A DNA stretch of 64,000 nt from Haliotis asinina (taxonomy: Eukaryota; Mollusca; Gastropoda; Lepetellida; Haliotidae): the NCBI RefSeq assembly GCF_037392515.1, contig NC_090281.1, forward strand, positions 53,980,753 through 54,044,752, written 5' to 3'. The translations under genes and the position numbers were made by a program. Under the pieces are notes generated by a model, which did no database searches, was not told the origin of the DNA, and saw only the letters and a list, made by a program, of their open reading frames with translations. Numbering within the stretch: the stretch's first letter is position 1; every line of letters begins with the position of its first letter. Below, piece by piece: positions 1 through 11,938 of the stretch.

Positions 1-399
1 ACAGGTGTTGTGCAGCGGTAACGATTTTCTTTGCTTAGTTTTCCATCAAGTCCAAACTTAGTCAGGAGGTTTGTCAGCGCCACGGTACAGTCACTTAAAC
101 TGAAGAGGCAGATTCTAAAGGCTGTATAAATTTTACCTAGATATATATAGTGTTACAAAAATATTTTTCTTCTGGCCGCACTGTCATCAAGCAAAACGAC
201 GTCGTATGTGGTGTTGGTGCCACTTCCAACTCTTCCTCTCACAAGAGTGTGACACGTTCCTCCGGGAATTGGCATACACCATGCAGCCATCACCATTTTA
301 TTGGGTTATTATCGACAAAAGTGGTAGTTATAGTTAGTAACTAAAAATGCATGAGTCTATGAATGGATTCATCTGGTTTTACTTAAATGGTCGTTGCGT
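1..399. other. No gene recognised
   Basis: A small open frame lies at 150-344, but it resembles no family and has no convincing splice or start context. I see nothing else here. Confidence 0.5.
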
Positions 400-560
400 G
401 AGTGCGTGAGTGAGTAGGTATGATTTTAGCAATATTTATATCACGGCAGGGGGACATCACTAATAGGCTCCACACATTGTTACCATGTGAGAAATCGAAC
501 CCGAGTTTTCGGCGTGAACTCTTTAACCACTAGGCCATTTGACCGACCCTCGTCGTTGAG
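400..560 (-). repeat. tRNA-like SINE (family A)
   Basis: Read on the minus strand it has the tRNA-like head (cctagtggttaaag), the B-box-like ggttcgattt, the body and the tail towards an (actc)n end. It is a diverged full-length copy of SINE family A. Confidence 0.75.
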
Positions 561-659
561 TAAGCCTGGACGATGGGAATATTTTTAGAGAGATGACGAT
601 GGACGGTCGTTGGAAACGGTTTTAGGCTAGCTCACAGGCTAAATACAGGCCCAATACAC

Positions 660-870
660 CGTTTGCAGACTAAACTGTCACAAAAATTATATATACCTAA
701 AAACGCATACCAAAATGAACTGACATGGCCATCGATCTGCGCAATTGGGACACAAGGACAATGTCAACGAAGTCTGACAGACCGTACCTAAATGTTTGGG
801 TGGATGTTCATGATGTCGATCACTGGGTTGTCTGAACGATCATTTACAGCAGCTGTAATATAGCGGAAAT
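660..870. repeat. Fragments of SINE family B
   Basis: The motif catcgatctgcgcaattggg at about 730-750 is the minus orientation of family B. The motif gatgtcgatcactgggttgtc at about 810-832 is the plus orientation. Both are short decayed pieces. Confidence 0.5.
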
Positions 871-1128
871 ACTGTGTTAAGCAACAAAGCAAACCAGAGT
901 GAAGATAGTCCGGTAAGAAGTGCACCGAAACAAAATTTAGAATGGTCTGTAGCCAATAATGCATCAGTATTATCAAATGTTCTCAGATATGTTCTCAGGT
1001 AAAGGATAAGGCGTCAGGTAATATGTGTGTATGGTGTCCGTTACTGGTAGGGTTTTATGTATAGTCGGATACTGCCATTCACTGTCATATCGTATTACTG
1101 AAAATTGTTTGTGATGTGTATTTGGAGG

Positions 1129-1250
1129 AGAGGCGTGAGGAACGAATTGTTTCTGGGGGAGTTGTGCGAGGAACGAATTGTTTCTGGGGGAGTTGTGAGA
1201 GGAACGAATTGTTTCTGGGGGGGTTGTGCGAGGAACGAATTGTTTCTGGC
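1129..1250. repeat. 31-bp tandem repeat, about 4 copies
   Basis: The unit gaggaacgaattgtttctgg followed by gggagttgtgc is repeated four times with few differences. The unit length is not a multiple of three, so each strand shows overlapping open frames in shifted registers. Those frames are by-products, not genes. Confidence 0.85.
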
Positions 1251-1280
1251 TGATACTTGTGCATGGTATGAAGTATCATG

Positions 1281-2435
1281 GTATGTAGTAGTTTTTGAAG
1301 ACGCCAGGGGAAAATGGTGAGTGAAGGAACTCAGTAACGAACGAATCGTTTGAGAACTCGTGATCAACGAATCGGTTTAAAATAGAAGTTTTCGACGTTC
1401 GTTGAGAAATATACCATGGCAGAATAAGTAAAGGATATACGGTTGATGTACGATCAACCTTAAGAAGAATCGTAACATATCATGCTCAGTTTGCCAAATC
1501 GTTAACAAAAATCGCATAACGGAAGAAATAATGGTCATTTAATATACTGTGATTATAACATTTTATAAGATAATGAGAATTTGACACATCTGGTCTTAAC
1601 CTGCTTCATGTGTGTTTGTCATCTTGTTGTGTTAGGGGACTATTGTCTTTCACGACATTAACAGATTGTTCTAACAGTTGAAAAATATTTTGATTGAGCA
1701 AGCAAAACATAAACTGGATCGGATTGAACGTGTAATCAAGAGACATGAAAGCAAAGTTAGCATCGTGATTAGTACCCGGGAATACAAAACTGTACCTCGG
1801 GGATTTTCATAATCTTGGGAATATGCAACAGGGACAGAAAATAGCACGTCGAATAATCCACAAATAACTTCTGAAAGAAAACAGGGCCAAGGTTGGAACC
1901 CCAGGGACCACCTGCTACGACAATTTCAATTGATTCTTCCGTCGAAAGCATACGATTCAACAATTTAAGACTTTTTTTACTTGAAATCTTGTTTCACGTA
2001 GAACGATTCACTGCAATAAAAGATCTCTGAGAAGAAGACTCGTTGTTGTACCATTTGTCACTGTCAAATACAGATCGTCATAAAAAGCACTCCTTAATCT
2101 TCTGTTGATTTGATGCTTGATTACCAAAAATACGCTTTCAGTTCCACTTCTTAAAGTGTGGAATAACAAAAATTGTCATTTACAATATAGCCTTGTTATA
2201 GTGATCTTTACAGTCCAGATGATATATCATATGATTTCTTATCGAAATGTAATTAAACAAACCCAGTGTATCTTCGTGCTCCGTAGATAGATAAGATTTC
2301 TTAGTATGGAGAGTACAAATATACCTTGGGTTCATATATACTACAATCAGTACTGTATTCACATATTACTGGGATTCTATTTCTTTAAGTGGAATTTAGT
2401 ATTGCAAATAAGTACCCCGAAGATTTAGGCTCTTT
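1281..2435. other. No gene recognised
   Basis: AT-rich sequence. The short open frames here lack family resemblance. No clear repeat unit is visible. Confidence 0.5.
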
Positions 2436-2439
2436 GTCT

Positions 2440-2600
2440 AGTCGGTTGGCTGGTTGGTTGACACAATATTCCTGCTGTTTGACGGCGTCCTGTAAATATT
2501 GGAGTCTGGACCAGACAAACCAGGGATCAATACAATACGACAATCCATGATGTCAGGATTTCATAACGCGCCAATCAAATGAATGTGCCAGACCACAGCC
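2440..2600 (-). repeat. SINE family B, diverged
   Basis: Contains gagtctggaccagacaaacc and part of the neighbouring body in the minus orientation. The head is poorly preserved. Confidence 0.5.
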
Positions 2601-2754
2601 TGATCCAAAATCGCCTCCAACGACCACTATTTGCTATGGAAAGGGTGGCTGAATAGCTGGTTTGTAAAACCGTTCGCCTGTCAGTCAGAAGGTTTCCTTT
2701 TTCTTCCCCTCAAGGAGGCCAATTTTGCGACTGTGATAAAGTGTAGCAAGTTTT

Positions 2755-2912
2755 CTATTCTCAGGGTAGCCTTGTGGTTAGAGCGTTCGCTCGTCACATC
2801 GATCTCCAGGGTTCAGTTCCCCATATGAGTGCAATATGTGAAGCGTATTTCTGATGTCCCATGCTGTGAAATATTGCTAAAAGCGGCGTAAAACAAAACT
2901 CCTTCATTCTAC
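2755..2912 (+). repeat. tRNA-like SINE (family A)
   Basis: The head gtggttagagcgttcgctcg, the B-box-like gttcagttcccc, then gaagcgtatttctgatgtcc and the shared tail attgctaaaagcggcgtaaa give a near full-length plus-strand copy. Confidence 0.85.
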
Positions 2913-2949
2913 TCTTCAAAGTCTAGCATTTACAGTACTCCCAATCGAC

Positions 2950-3015
2950 TCTCACAACCCAGATTCTCGTCACGATATGGCTGCAATATTGCCGATGTGA
3001 CGCTAAATATTAACT
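2950..3015 (+). repeat. Isolated SINE tail
   Basis: The stretch tcacgatatggctgcaatat with the following bases matches only the shared 3' tail of the two SINE families. A similar isolated tail lies near 28,790. Confidence 0.45.
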
Positions 3016-4030
3016 AACTTACAACACAGGACATATCTTGACCAAACCTTCGACTTTTATATCATACGACCATGACAATACCAAAGGACGACCAAACAGC
3101 TTTGTAATGCGCCTACAGAATGTGAAATGTCCAAATGCCTTTGTTAAAGGGCCTGCAGTTTAACAAGTACGACAATAAAGCAATCTGTTTTATTAAGATT
3201 TCTATACAATTCAGGGTGCTCTCAAACACAGCTGAGTTCGGACACCGATTGATGCTTGAGTTTGTACCTAATTGTTCATTCTGAGTGGTAACTCATTCAG
3301 CTGACAAACGATCAATGCTAAACATATCAGTAGCAAACCGCCCGTTGGGAATTCCTTGGTTATATGACTAGCTTTCGGATCAAATGTGTGCCTTTCAAAA
3401 TGCTAACTGTCTCAAATAAATGACCAGTCATAGGCTGCCAACCCAATTCAAGACTAAAACAGTTCACAGCAAACGTTTGCATGAAGATAAATGTAACTTC
3501 AAAGGAAAAAAGAAAAAAGATTTTACATATCTCCATAAAAGGCAATTATTAAGATACAAATTGTGAATTGAACCCATATTACGATTGATGAGGCACCTCT
3601 AAAAAGCATCCTCAGAAGACATATGAAGAAGTATATATGTGACAAAACATCCATAATACTGTGAAATCTCAACGTGAAGCATACGAGTTAATGTCATGTG
3701 TTATAAATCACTACCTACTGGCATGAGGCAATCTTAAAAAGGTGAGCGTGTCAACAACCGTTGGAGTCTGTCACAAACACTCGCAAAGGAACGCCATTTA
3801 TTCAAATGAAAAATATCATGACCACAAGATACAAGTCCGAAAAGGCAATACTGGAAATGCCCACGTCTTGCAGACATTTTGACAGGTACCTTATGTGGTC
3901 TTTCCATACATTTACCTTTTCCTCAACATTTAAGTGATTAAGTGAATGACTAAGCTTCGTTTACCGTCGTCAATTCTGCGACTAATGACTACGTTAAATA
4001 CATGAAGTTAGTATAATTCGCATGTTCACT
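3016..4030. other. No gene recognised
   Basis: No open frame with family resemblance, no tandem repeat and no clear mobile element. Confidence 0.5.
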
Positions 4031-4034
4031 CCTT

Positions 4035-4290
4035 TTTTGGACCCGTCAAGGTCCGGGTTGGAATAGACTTTCAGACACCCATACTTGGATGTCGTTAGAG
4101 GCGACCAACGGGATCGGGTGGTGAGACTCGCTGGCTTGGTTGACACATGTCATCGGTTCTCAACTGAGCAGATCGATGCTCATGTTGTTGATCATTGGAT
4201 TGTCCGTAAAGACTCGAATATTTACAGACCGCCGCCATATACCTGGAATGCGGCGTATACTAAACTCACTCGCTCACTCATTCCTTTTTA
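4035..4290 (+). repeat. SINE family B
   Basis: Runs from a 'cccgtcaaggtccgggttgg' head through ggcgaccaacgggatcgggt, ttgacacatgtcatcggttc and gaccgccgccatatacctgg to a (cactcgct)n tail. The two open frames over it are by-products. Confidence 0.85.
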
Positions 4291-5279
4291 AAATAGAGTA
4301 TACAATGGTTTTGAGCGTAATTCGACAATTACACGATATATTTTCGAAACATAACTGCTTATTTTGGCAACTGAGATACTTTCTACCAACTTCTGAGTTT
4401 TTTTATCTTAACACTTTCCACTAATTTATTCCAATACTACTTCTACAAAACATGGGATGTATCGTATATATCAGTCTGGACTAGGTCGGAATGATGGTAC
4501 GATCGGGTTAACTGTACCTAAATTAAAATATTTCGTCTAACGTACTTTAACGTAAAAGATCGAGTTCTAACACGAGAAATGGTAATGGTAAAAACGTCCG
4601 AAATATTGTAGTCTCCAGATCTCGTTGTTCGTGATATGGGATTTTACCAGCGCATGTAGAATTTTAAAAGGCATCTGTTACGGATTCGAACCCTTTATTG
4701 GCGTCGAACGCATTTTAATACAAGAGCAATGCGTAAGCGTCCGCGGTATGAATTTGTTAGATTCTCACGGTATGAAATAAAATAAATAAAAGCAATAATA
4801 ATACCTGGACCAGAGAAGCCAGTGATTGGTCTTGTTATGGTAATAACAAGTAACACGATCCGCAAAATGGCCTCCTCCGTCACAATAAGTCTTAACGTGT
4901 AAGGAACTGGAAACCCTCACGACAGAAGGCTTTTGTGGTTTGTCGTATACTTCAGACAGTTGGTGTGCTATGTTTGAAAACGGTCAAGTAATTGCTCTAA
5001 ACCAAATTCACATGAGGGAGCAGGGGGTATAGTGGTCAAGGCATTCGGGGTATCGGTATCTGTCGGTATAAAGGCTAATATTGCAAGAATAGTTTCATAT
5101 CGAATCCGTTTGTGGTTTCAAGATTTCGCATAAGACGTCGTACAACTGTATGTAAGTGTCTTACTATACCGAATGCGAACGGTGTCCTTTCAGCTCGATC
5201 CCAGTCGTTCGTGCTTTGATAGGACATTTCAACAGATTTTACGAATGCTTTGGAAAGGAAATTCGATGAGTTCAAGGCC

Positions 5280-5950
5280 TTGAGGTGAGATGGGTCACCA
5301 CAGTTATATATCAAGGCCAAGAAATGAGATGGGTTTACACAGTGGTAGATCAAGGCCAAGAAATGAGATGGGTTTACACAGTTGTATATCACGGCCCAGA
5401 AATGAGATGAGTTTACACAGTGGTAGTTCAAGGCCCAGAAGTGAGGTGGATTTACACAGTGGTAGATCAAGGCCCAGAAATGAGATGGGTTTACACAGTG
5501 GGAGAAAAATGCCCGGAAGTGAGATGGGTTTACACAGTCGTATATCAAGGCCCAGAAGTGAGATGGTTTACACACTGGTAGTTCAAGGCCCAGAAATGAG
5601 ATGGGTTTACACAGTGGAAGATCAAGGCCCAGAAATGAGATGTGTTTACACAGTGGTAGTTCAAGGCCCAGAAATGAGATGGGTTTACACAGTGGGAGAA
5701 AAATGCCCGGAAGTGAGATGGGTTTACACAGTGGGAGAAAAATGCCCGGAAGTGAGATGGGTTTACACAGTCGTATATCAAGGCCCAGAAATGAGATGTG
5801 TTTACACAGTTGTGTATCAAGACCCAGAAGTGTGATGGGTTTACACAGTGGTATACCAAGGCCCCGAAGTGAGATGGGTTTACACAGTTGTATATCAAGG
5901 CCCAGAAGTGAGATGGGTTTACACAGTGGTATATCAAGACCTAGAAGCGT
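5280..5950. repeat. 39-bp minisatellite, about 17 copies
   Basis: The unit begins gagatgggtttacacagtgg and continues tagatcaaggccaagaaat, 39 bp in all. About 17 copies vary at a few sites (gtggtagat/gttgtatat/gtgggagaa; aaat/aagt). One copy near 5565 is a base short. Because 39 is divisible by three, both strands stay open over hundreds of bases: plus frames give a 13-residue MGLHS-type period, the minus frames a CVNPSHF-type period. The frame break at the short copy and the lack of any domain argue against coding. An expressed repeat protein is not excluded. Confidence 0.9.
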
Positions 5951-6364
5951 TCAGAAAATGTTTAAGGAGAAGCAATAGATTACATAGGTGGATCCAGAGG
6001 GGATCCTGAAAGTTTACTGAATAACCATTGAAACTCTCGTGGAAACGGATGAAAATGAACTGTGCACCCCTGCCAACTTTTCTCAACCAGCTGTATCCGG
6101 CCCTGGAAAAGGTGGTGAAAGGTAGTTATAATGAACGACATATGTATAGATTCATTGACTTTAAAACTGTTTTCCAGCTATTACCTAACATGACAAAGTC
6201 AACACGGACAAGACAACAGGCCAAACTGCATACACAAGTGATATCATTACCGGTGACCAATAAACCTTTTGGAATTGGCTAAAAGTGGAAGTGGAAAATT
6301 TCATTTATTCTAGACAACCAAAGATTTTCTTCAATACGATTGTCGGAACCATAGGCGCAGTATC
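5951..6364. other. No gene recognised
   Basis: An open frame of 84 codons at 6028-6282 (+) shows no recognisable domain and no splice context I can support. Confidence 0.45.
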
Positions 6365-6640
6365 ACCGAAAGTATTTTGTTTCGTTTCGTTTAGTTTATT
6401 ATTTAACGCCCCAACTCAGCAGTATTAAGTATTAAAGCTCTATGCTAGCGGTCTGTGAATAATCGAGTCTGGACCAATGGTCAACAATATGAGCGTCCAT
6501 CTAAGTAATTAGGATGACATGTGTCAGGCAAGTCAACAAGCCTGACCACCCGTTCCAGTCAGTTGCCCCTTACAAGCATGAGCTGATGAAGACCAAATTT
6601 CACCCGGATGTTCACGGGCTGCACCGGAAGTAAGTGCATA
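6365..6640 (-). repeat. SINE family B
   Basis: Minus orientation: a tttaacgccccaactcagca tail, gcggtctgtgaataatcgag, gatgacatgtgtcaggcaag and gcctgaccacccgttcc are all present in order. Confidence 0.8.
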
Positions 6641-7884
6641 TTAGATCAGCGCTGTCCAGTAATTACCAACTGGCGGTACTACTTCAGGCCGATCACGTCC
6701 AGTCGTAAAAGTCCGAAGATTCACAGCAATGGCTTGCTGGGTTATATGGTCGGGACTATAAATAGACTTGCATCACCTAACTGAAATGTTACAAAGTGTC
6801 ACGTTAAATAACAAGACCGTTCAGAAACTACTGATAACTGAATGATTAGGCCTGTGTTCGTGTGAATCGGGGTTTTCATGGTGTGGTGTAACAGATTTTA
6901 CGAATGCTTCAACAGTCACTGACCATTGCGTCACCACTGAGACAGGAACAAATAAAATTTGCTTTGGTTTAACTTATTACATCGACTTAAGAAGACAAGA
7001 AGACTTGACGATTAAGGAGGGTTTATGGATTTCTATACAACATATCCGGTTGCTATATCAAGGTATCTAATGCCCCACTGATGTTTATTTATTTACGTCT
7101 TGTGTCTAATGAATGTGTAATGATGTCATTTGAATCTCTCATCGAAAAGCCTATTTCACACATTAAAGCCTGTCTGGTGAGATACCGTAATGATGAACAG
7201 TTCAAGCAAACGGAAACAACAAAATTGGGAAACTTTCGTGGAGCATCAGTGATGACACCTGGTGTTAAAATAATGATAAAAATAATGATGGGTATTTAAA
7301 ACCGTTTCTGTATCCGTACATTCAGTGCTCGCTCAAGGCGCTGCAAAGAGCTGATGCCAACACAGGGCTTTTATTCTCGAAGCGTGCGTAGCCCTAAGAA
7401 TGCTTAACTTTCATCCCAACCAATGCGTTAAGAATGGGCTTAAGAAGTTCGTGCTGCTACGTTTCAAGAATAGCCAGCCTCGTGTTGGAGATGTGAGAAA
7501 GCATGACATCTCACACTGCTGGACACATTGTGAATGAAACTGTACATACTGTCCGCTACGGTTGTAAAACAATATTAGCTTGTTATACCCATTTCGACTA
7601 ACGTTTACACCAAGTGATAAGAACCCAAAACAGTTTAATCCTTCAGCTCGCATCACTCATACAAGACAAGAGGAAGATTACAGAAAACCAATGGTATATC
7701 CCTGTGACATCTAAATGATAGTTGAGCATACACTGTGACGGAAATGTAATGAGATATAAAGACTCTGGTATTCACATTAGTGATGGTAAAACCTAAGAAG
7801 GACACCATGACTACTAGTGGCAAGCGTTAGGTGACAGTGGTGATAAAGGCAATGTTTCAGTGGGTTAGACTTGATCATCAGTAA
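6641..7884. other. No gene recognised
   Basis: Only short open frames without resemblance. A 20-base string aacagattttacgaatgctt at about 6891-6910 repeats one at about 5231-5250. Confidence 0.45.
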
Positions 7885-8092
7885 CCCATGCTTGTCGCCG
7901 AAGGCCACTACCATGATGGAGTGGTCAGACTCACTGACTTAGTTGACACATGTCATCTGTTCCCAATTGCGCAGATCGATGTTCATGATGTTGATCACTG
8001 GATTATCGGGTCCAAACTCGATTATTTACAGACCACCGCCAAATAGCTGGAATATTGCCGACAGCGGTGTGAAACTAAACTCACTTACAAAC
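7885..8092 (+). repeat. SINE family B
   Basis: Contains ttgacacatgtcatctgttc, caattgcgcagatcgatgtt, accaccgccaaatagctgg and a tail aaactaaactcacttac in plus orientation. Confidence 0.8.
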
Positions 8093-8154
8093 GACAGATA
8101 ATTATAAAGCTTGCACTCCTAGGCCTTTCCAACCCTCTTTGAACGATTTTGAAC

Positions 8155-8215
8155 CCTATGTCCGTAGGTCGATGTTCGTATTGTTGATCACCGAATTGTC
8201 TGGTCCAATTAATAA
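8155..8215 (+). repeat. SINE family B fragment
   Basis: The body segment around ggtcgatgttcgtattgttg atcac... is present; the rest has been lost. Confidence 0.45.
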
Positions 8216-8317
8216 TACTGTAATAATGTGTGATGTGAAACAAGAAACAAACTGTAATCAGCTCGGTGCATCTGGCTGCGCGTAGTATATGGTGTGTCGA
8301 CTGGGGAATTAACTCAT

Positions 8318-8386
8318 AATAGCCGATTCTTAATATTTATGCATGTGACCTTTGACCGATTCCAAAACGAGGTTATACCCGCAACG
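8318..8386 (+). promoter_or_regulatory. Left terminal inverted repeat of ISL2EU element
   Basis: The repeat shares an almost uninterrupted block of about 55 bp with the right end in inverted orientation. It ends a few bases before the transposase ATG at 8387, so it probably holds the transposase promoter and 5' UTR as well as the transposase binding site. The regulatory role is inferred from position. Confidence 0.7.
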
Positions 8387-10520
8387 ATGGCTGCTGACCA
8401 TTGTTGTGTACCTCTGTGTACATCCGATGCACGAAACGACGGTTCACTGTCATTTCACACGTTTCCAAAGCCCGAAGCTCTTCGAAAGAGGTGGAAAGTT
8501 GCTATTCGACGAGACGAAGGACCCTTCTTTACGGTAGGCTATAATTTTCATTCAGAATTTTCTGAATTAAATCTCGAGTTATTTGAGGCGCCAAATTCAA
8601 ACTGCAATCAATCTATCGGAGCTGCAGCTGTCAAGCAGCGCATACAACAGAAAAATAATATTTATTCCTTAACAACATGTCATGGTGCCTAAACGATAAA
8701 TTAAGTTAATTAACAACACATGGTAACGATTGCTCAGTGTGGTGCTGTAATTGAAAAAGTTCAAAAAGTGGCAGATAGACCGCAAGAACAATGATTATAT
8801 ACTCAAAGAAGCAAGTGTGTTGCGTGCGCGAGGTTACAACTATTTATTGTAACCATTCGGAAAAAAGACTTGCTTCTTTTTATAGCTTTGATAAATTTTT
8901 ATAATGGCAATGGGCTTATTTTAAATTCACTTGTATTTAGATAACAAGGAAGAGTGTTGTATGCTCGAAGCATTTCCGGCCCGAGGACTACAAGTACACA
9001 CCAGTAAGGAGGACCCTCAAGCAAGGATCTGTGCCATCCATATTTCCTTGGAACTTGGAAAATATGAAGTTGAGGAAAGCACCAGCCATCCGTCATCCAC
9101 TTATGCCGAAAAATCCAAATTCATCAGAAAGGTCGGTTTAAAGTTAGAAACATGTTTGTAGATAAGAAAGCATTCTTATTTTAAGCTCTACTTCAGTTCA
9201 AATGCTCTTCAAACCAAAGTCTGTTTTTTGGAGTAGCATTGTTTAATTTTAAAGCATTAAATCTGATTAGTATCTGCAACACCTCATTGATAATCATAAT
9301 CATTGATTCCTTTGAAAGAAACATTAATTGGACGTCTGTGTTTCATGATATTCAGAAATGAGCAAACACATTAACATGCACACACACATTTCTTGATTTC
9401 CACTGTATGTAAAATTCTTTATTTTTCCAGTCCTACAAGCTCCCTGTTAGACTGTGACCCCCATGAAGAAGAGGAGGACAGTTTGTCAGCTCAGACCCAG
9501 ACAGATGTCAGCCTGCCAGATACACAGCTTCTTCTAAAAAGAATTCTGGAACTGGAGAAGGAGAACGATTTGTTAAAACAACAGCTCACCATTGAGAGAT
9601 TTGGATTAGAAAGATTCGCTGGAAATGATGATCTCATCCAGTACTACACATCATTTCGTTCTTATAAATTGTTCAGACAGTTTTTTGAATTTGTAAAGCC
9701 AAGTGCCTCCAATATGTGCAGTATGTATTACGCATGTGCAAATGCCATTTCTCTTGCAGGTAGGCCAAGAAACATGGCCCTTATTGATGAAATGTTCATG
9801 TTTTTTGTACGTCTGAGGCTTGGCTTACCAGAGCAGGATCTTGCTGTTCGTTTTAATTGCCACATTTCGACTGTTAGTCGAAAAATTATCACCTGGTCAA
9901 ATTTTCTGTATTTTGTTCTAGGATCAATTCCTATCTGGCCCTCCAGAGTGACAGTAGACAGATACATGCCTCCTGAGTTTCAGATAACATACCCATCTAC
10001 TAGAGTCATTTTAGACTGTACGGAGCTCAGGATCCAAATTCCCTCAGCTTTGGTGTTAAATTCCATGTTTTATTCCCATTACAAAAGCTCCTGCACTCTG
10101 AAAGGCTTGATTGGCATTGCTCCAAATGGTGCTATTACCTTTGTATCTAATCTATACACAGGTGTCATGTCAGATGTTGAAATAACAAAATTGTCTGGCA
10201 TTCTAGATTTGCTGGAGCCAGGGGACAGTGTTATGACTGACAAAGGTTTTACTATTGCCAGTATACTGAGTGAGAGAGGTGTTGGTCTTAACATTCCTCC
10301 ATTTCTGTATTCCTCTGGGCAGTTCACACCTAGTGAAGTAGAGGAGACCCAGTCCATTGCATCACTTAGGATTCATGTGGAAAGATTGATCAGAAGAGTT
10401 AAAGAGAATCACCTGTTTGATTCTACAATATCTCTTGCAGAGCTGGGCAGCATCAATCAGCTGTGGACTGTAGCTTGCATTACTTCAAGTTTTCAAGGAC
10501 CATTGATAAAAAAGAAATGA
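8387..10520 (+). CDS. THAP-domain DDE transposase of ISL2EU element
   Basis: Three exons with good splice sites: 8387-8533, 8941-9131 and 9431-10520. They join in frame to 475 aa and end in TGA overlapped by an AATAAA. Residues 1-90 form a THAP zinc finger: two cysteines near 7 and 11 (CCVPLC), a WKVAI core, C-x2-H as CSKHF in exon 2, and a later PSIF. A short coiled coil follows at about 144-166 (ILELEKENDLLKQQ). The catalytic domain is DDE_Tnp_4/HARBI1-like, with acidic residues at about D308 (LDCTE), D383 (TDKGF) and E430 (HVERLIRRVK). All are present. It would cut and rejoin its own element's ends in the nucleus. Family knowledge gives the function; the residues are seen. A domesticated host THAP protein is the alternative, but the flanking inverted repeats argue for an element gene. 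Confidence 0.9.
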
Positions 10521-11811
10521 ATAAAAACTGATTGAGTGTTCATGTTCATTAATAGAAATGTGCAATTTATTTTTATGAGATAAAAAAATATACATCATAT
10601 TTACATTAATGCTATAAGAGAGTATTTATGTACAGTGTTAGTTTTCATCAGTCTGTAATAGATTCAGTGCACATAATGAAACTATAGTGACAGCGGAAAT
10701 TTGTACTTACAGATGATATGCTGTGGTTTTACATATCTTTTTTCAAACCTTAAAAATATGTCATAATTACATTTCGTTGAATCAGTGCTGCAGTAATATA
10801 AGAAAACTTTTTTGACAAATGGTGAAATATGTAATATTCATAAAATGTAAAATTTCTGAATATACAGATCTATTAAATTTTATAGGCTTATAGGTGTCAG
10901 TATATTGTAATGGAAACAGAAGATGGTAAAAGTAAGGATTGCAATGGATACTCTAAGTGCTGAATATGACATGTATCACAACTATTTGGTAACAAATTAT
11001 TATTCATGAATGCAATAATTTAGTTAAGCTGGGCTCTAGAAAACTTTTCGGTGTGTGTGTGTAATTACCCCTCATGCTGCAAGTGGAAGTGTACTGAGAC
11101 GTTTGAAAGAGTATTGGTATATTTTTGAGTCACCAAGCCGGAGAAATAGTTTGTTATTTATAATATTAAACAACTTTTCATCTTAAACTTCATTAAACTT
11201 CATTTATGTTTGACATAGAAAGGTATTTATGTGCATACATGATACGCTTGAAATCTTATATTATGTCGTATGTCATTGAGTTTTAGGCGTACATTACGCC
11301 TGTACGCTCCTTATCTGTAGCCCTGATTAAGTGATTAATGAATAATACGGAACCCCAATACTAACTGTTGTAGTAATAACCAGTGATCTGACATAATCCA
11401 CAGTACTAAGTGCAACAATTGCAAACCAACATAACTTGCACTTCTGCAAGGCTAGTACATATTACATTTTTGCATATTTCACTTTGAAAATAGACATAAG
11501 GGCTCAAGTAAAACATGCTCCATTAAAACAAATGTAAATCATTCATATTTGGTACTGGGGACTGAATAATGAACTGAATTCATGAAAGGCTATGGTTCAA
11601 TTCGCCGAATATGCGAATGTATCATAACAGCTTCAGTACAAATGCACAAAATTATTTCCTGGAACTGTGATTATCTCCCCTTAGCCCATACCATACTATT
11701 GTAAGGTTTTGTTTCAAAAAGGATAAATTACAATATCAAAATGAAAAGGTAATATGTCTTATGTATATGTGACATGCTTACCTCACAATTAAACAATGAA
11801 AGAGGTTTACC
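10521..11811. other. Spacer between the convergent ISL2EU genes
   Basis: AT-rich, with no open frame of note. An AATAAA on + sits at the transposase stop. A minus-strand AATAAA at 11817-11812, about 120 bp past the YqaJ stop, is a plausible polyadenylation signal for the second gene. Confidence 0.55.
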
Positions 11812-11938
11812 TTTATTGTATTTTTCTGAATGCATTAAACATGATCTAATTTCATCTGTCTTGATGTTGAGAATAATGCTGATTATATAGGTAATTAAAA
11901 TAGACAGAGAAATGACTGGTAACAGAGTGATACAGACC

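Noticed and set aside
2755-2840. Possible tRNA gene from A- and B-box-like sequence
   Set aside because: The segment continues into the SINE body and shared tail and does not fold as a complete tRNA; the same applies to the copies near 15,220, 27,790 and 49,400.
5280-5950. CRISPR-like regular array
   Set aside because: Units are contiguous with no unique spacers, and the genome is clearly eukaryotic; it is a minisatellite.
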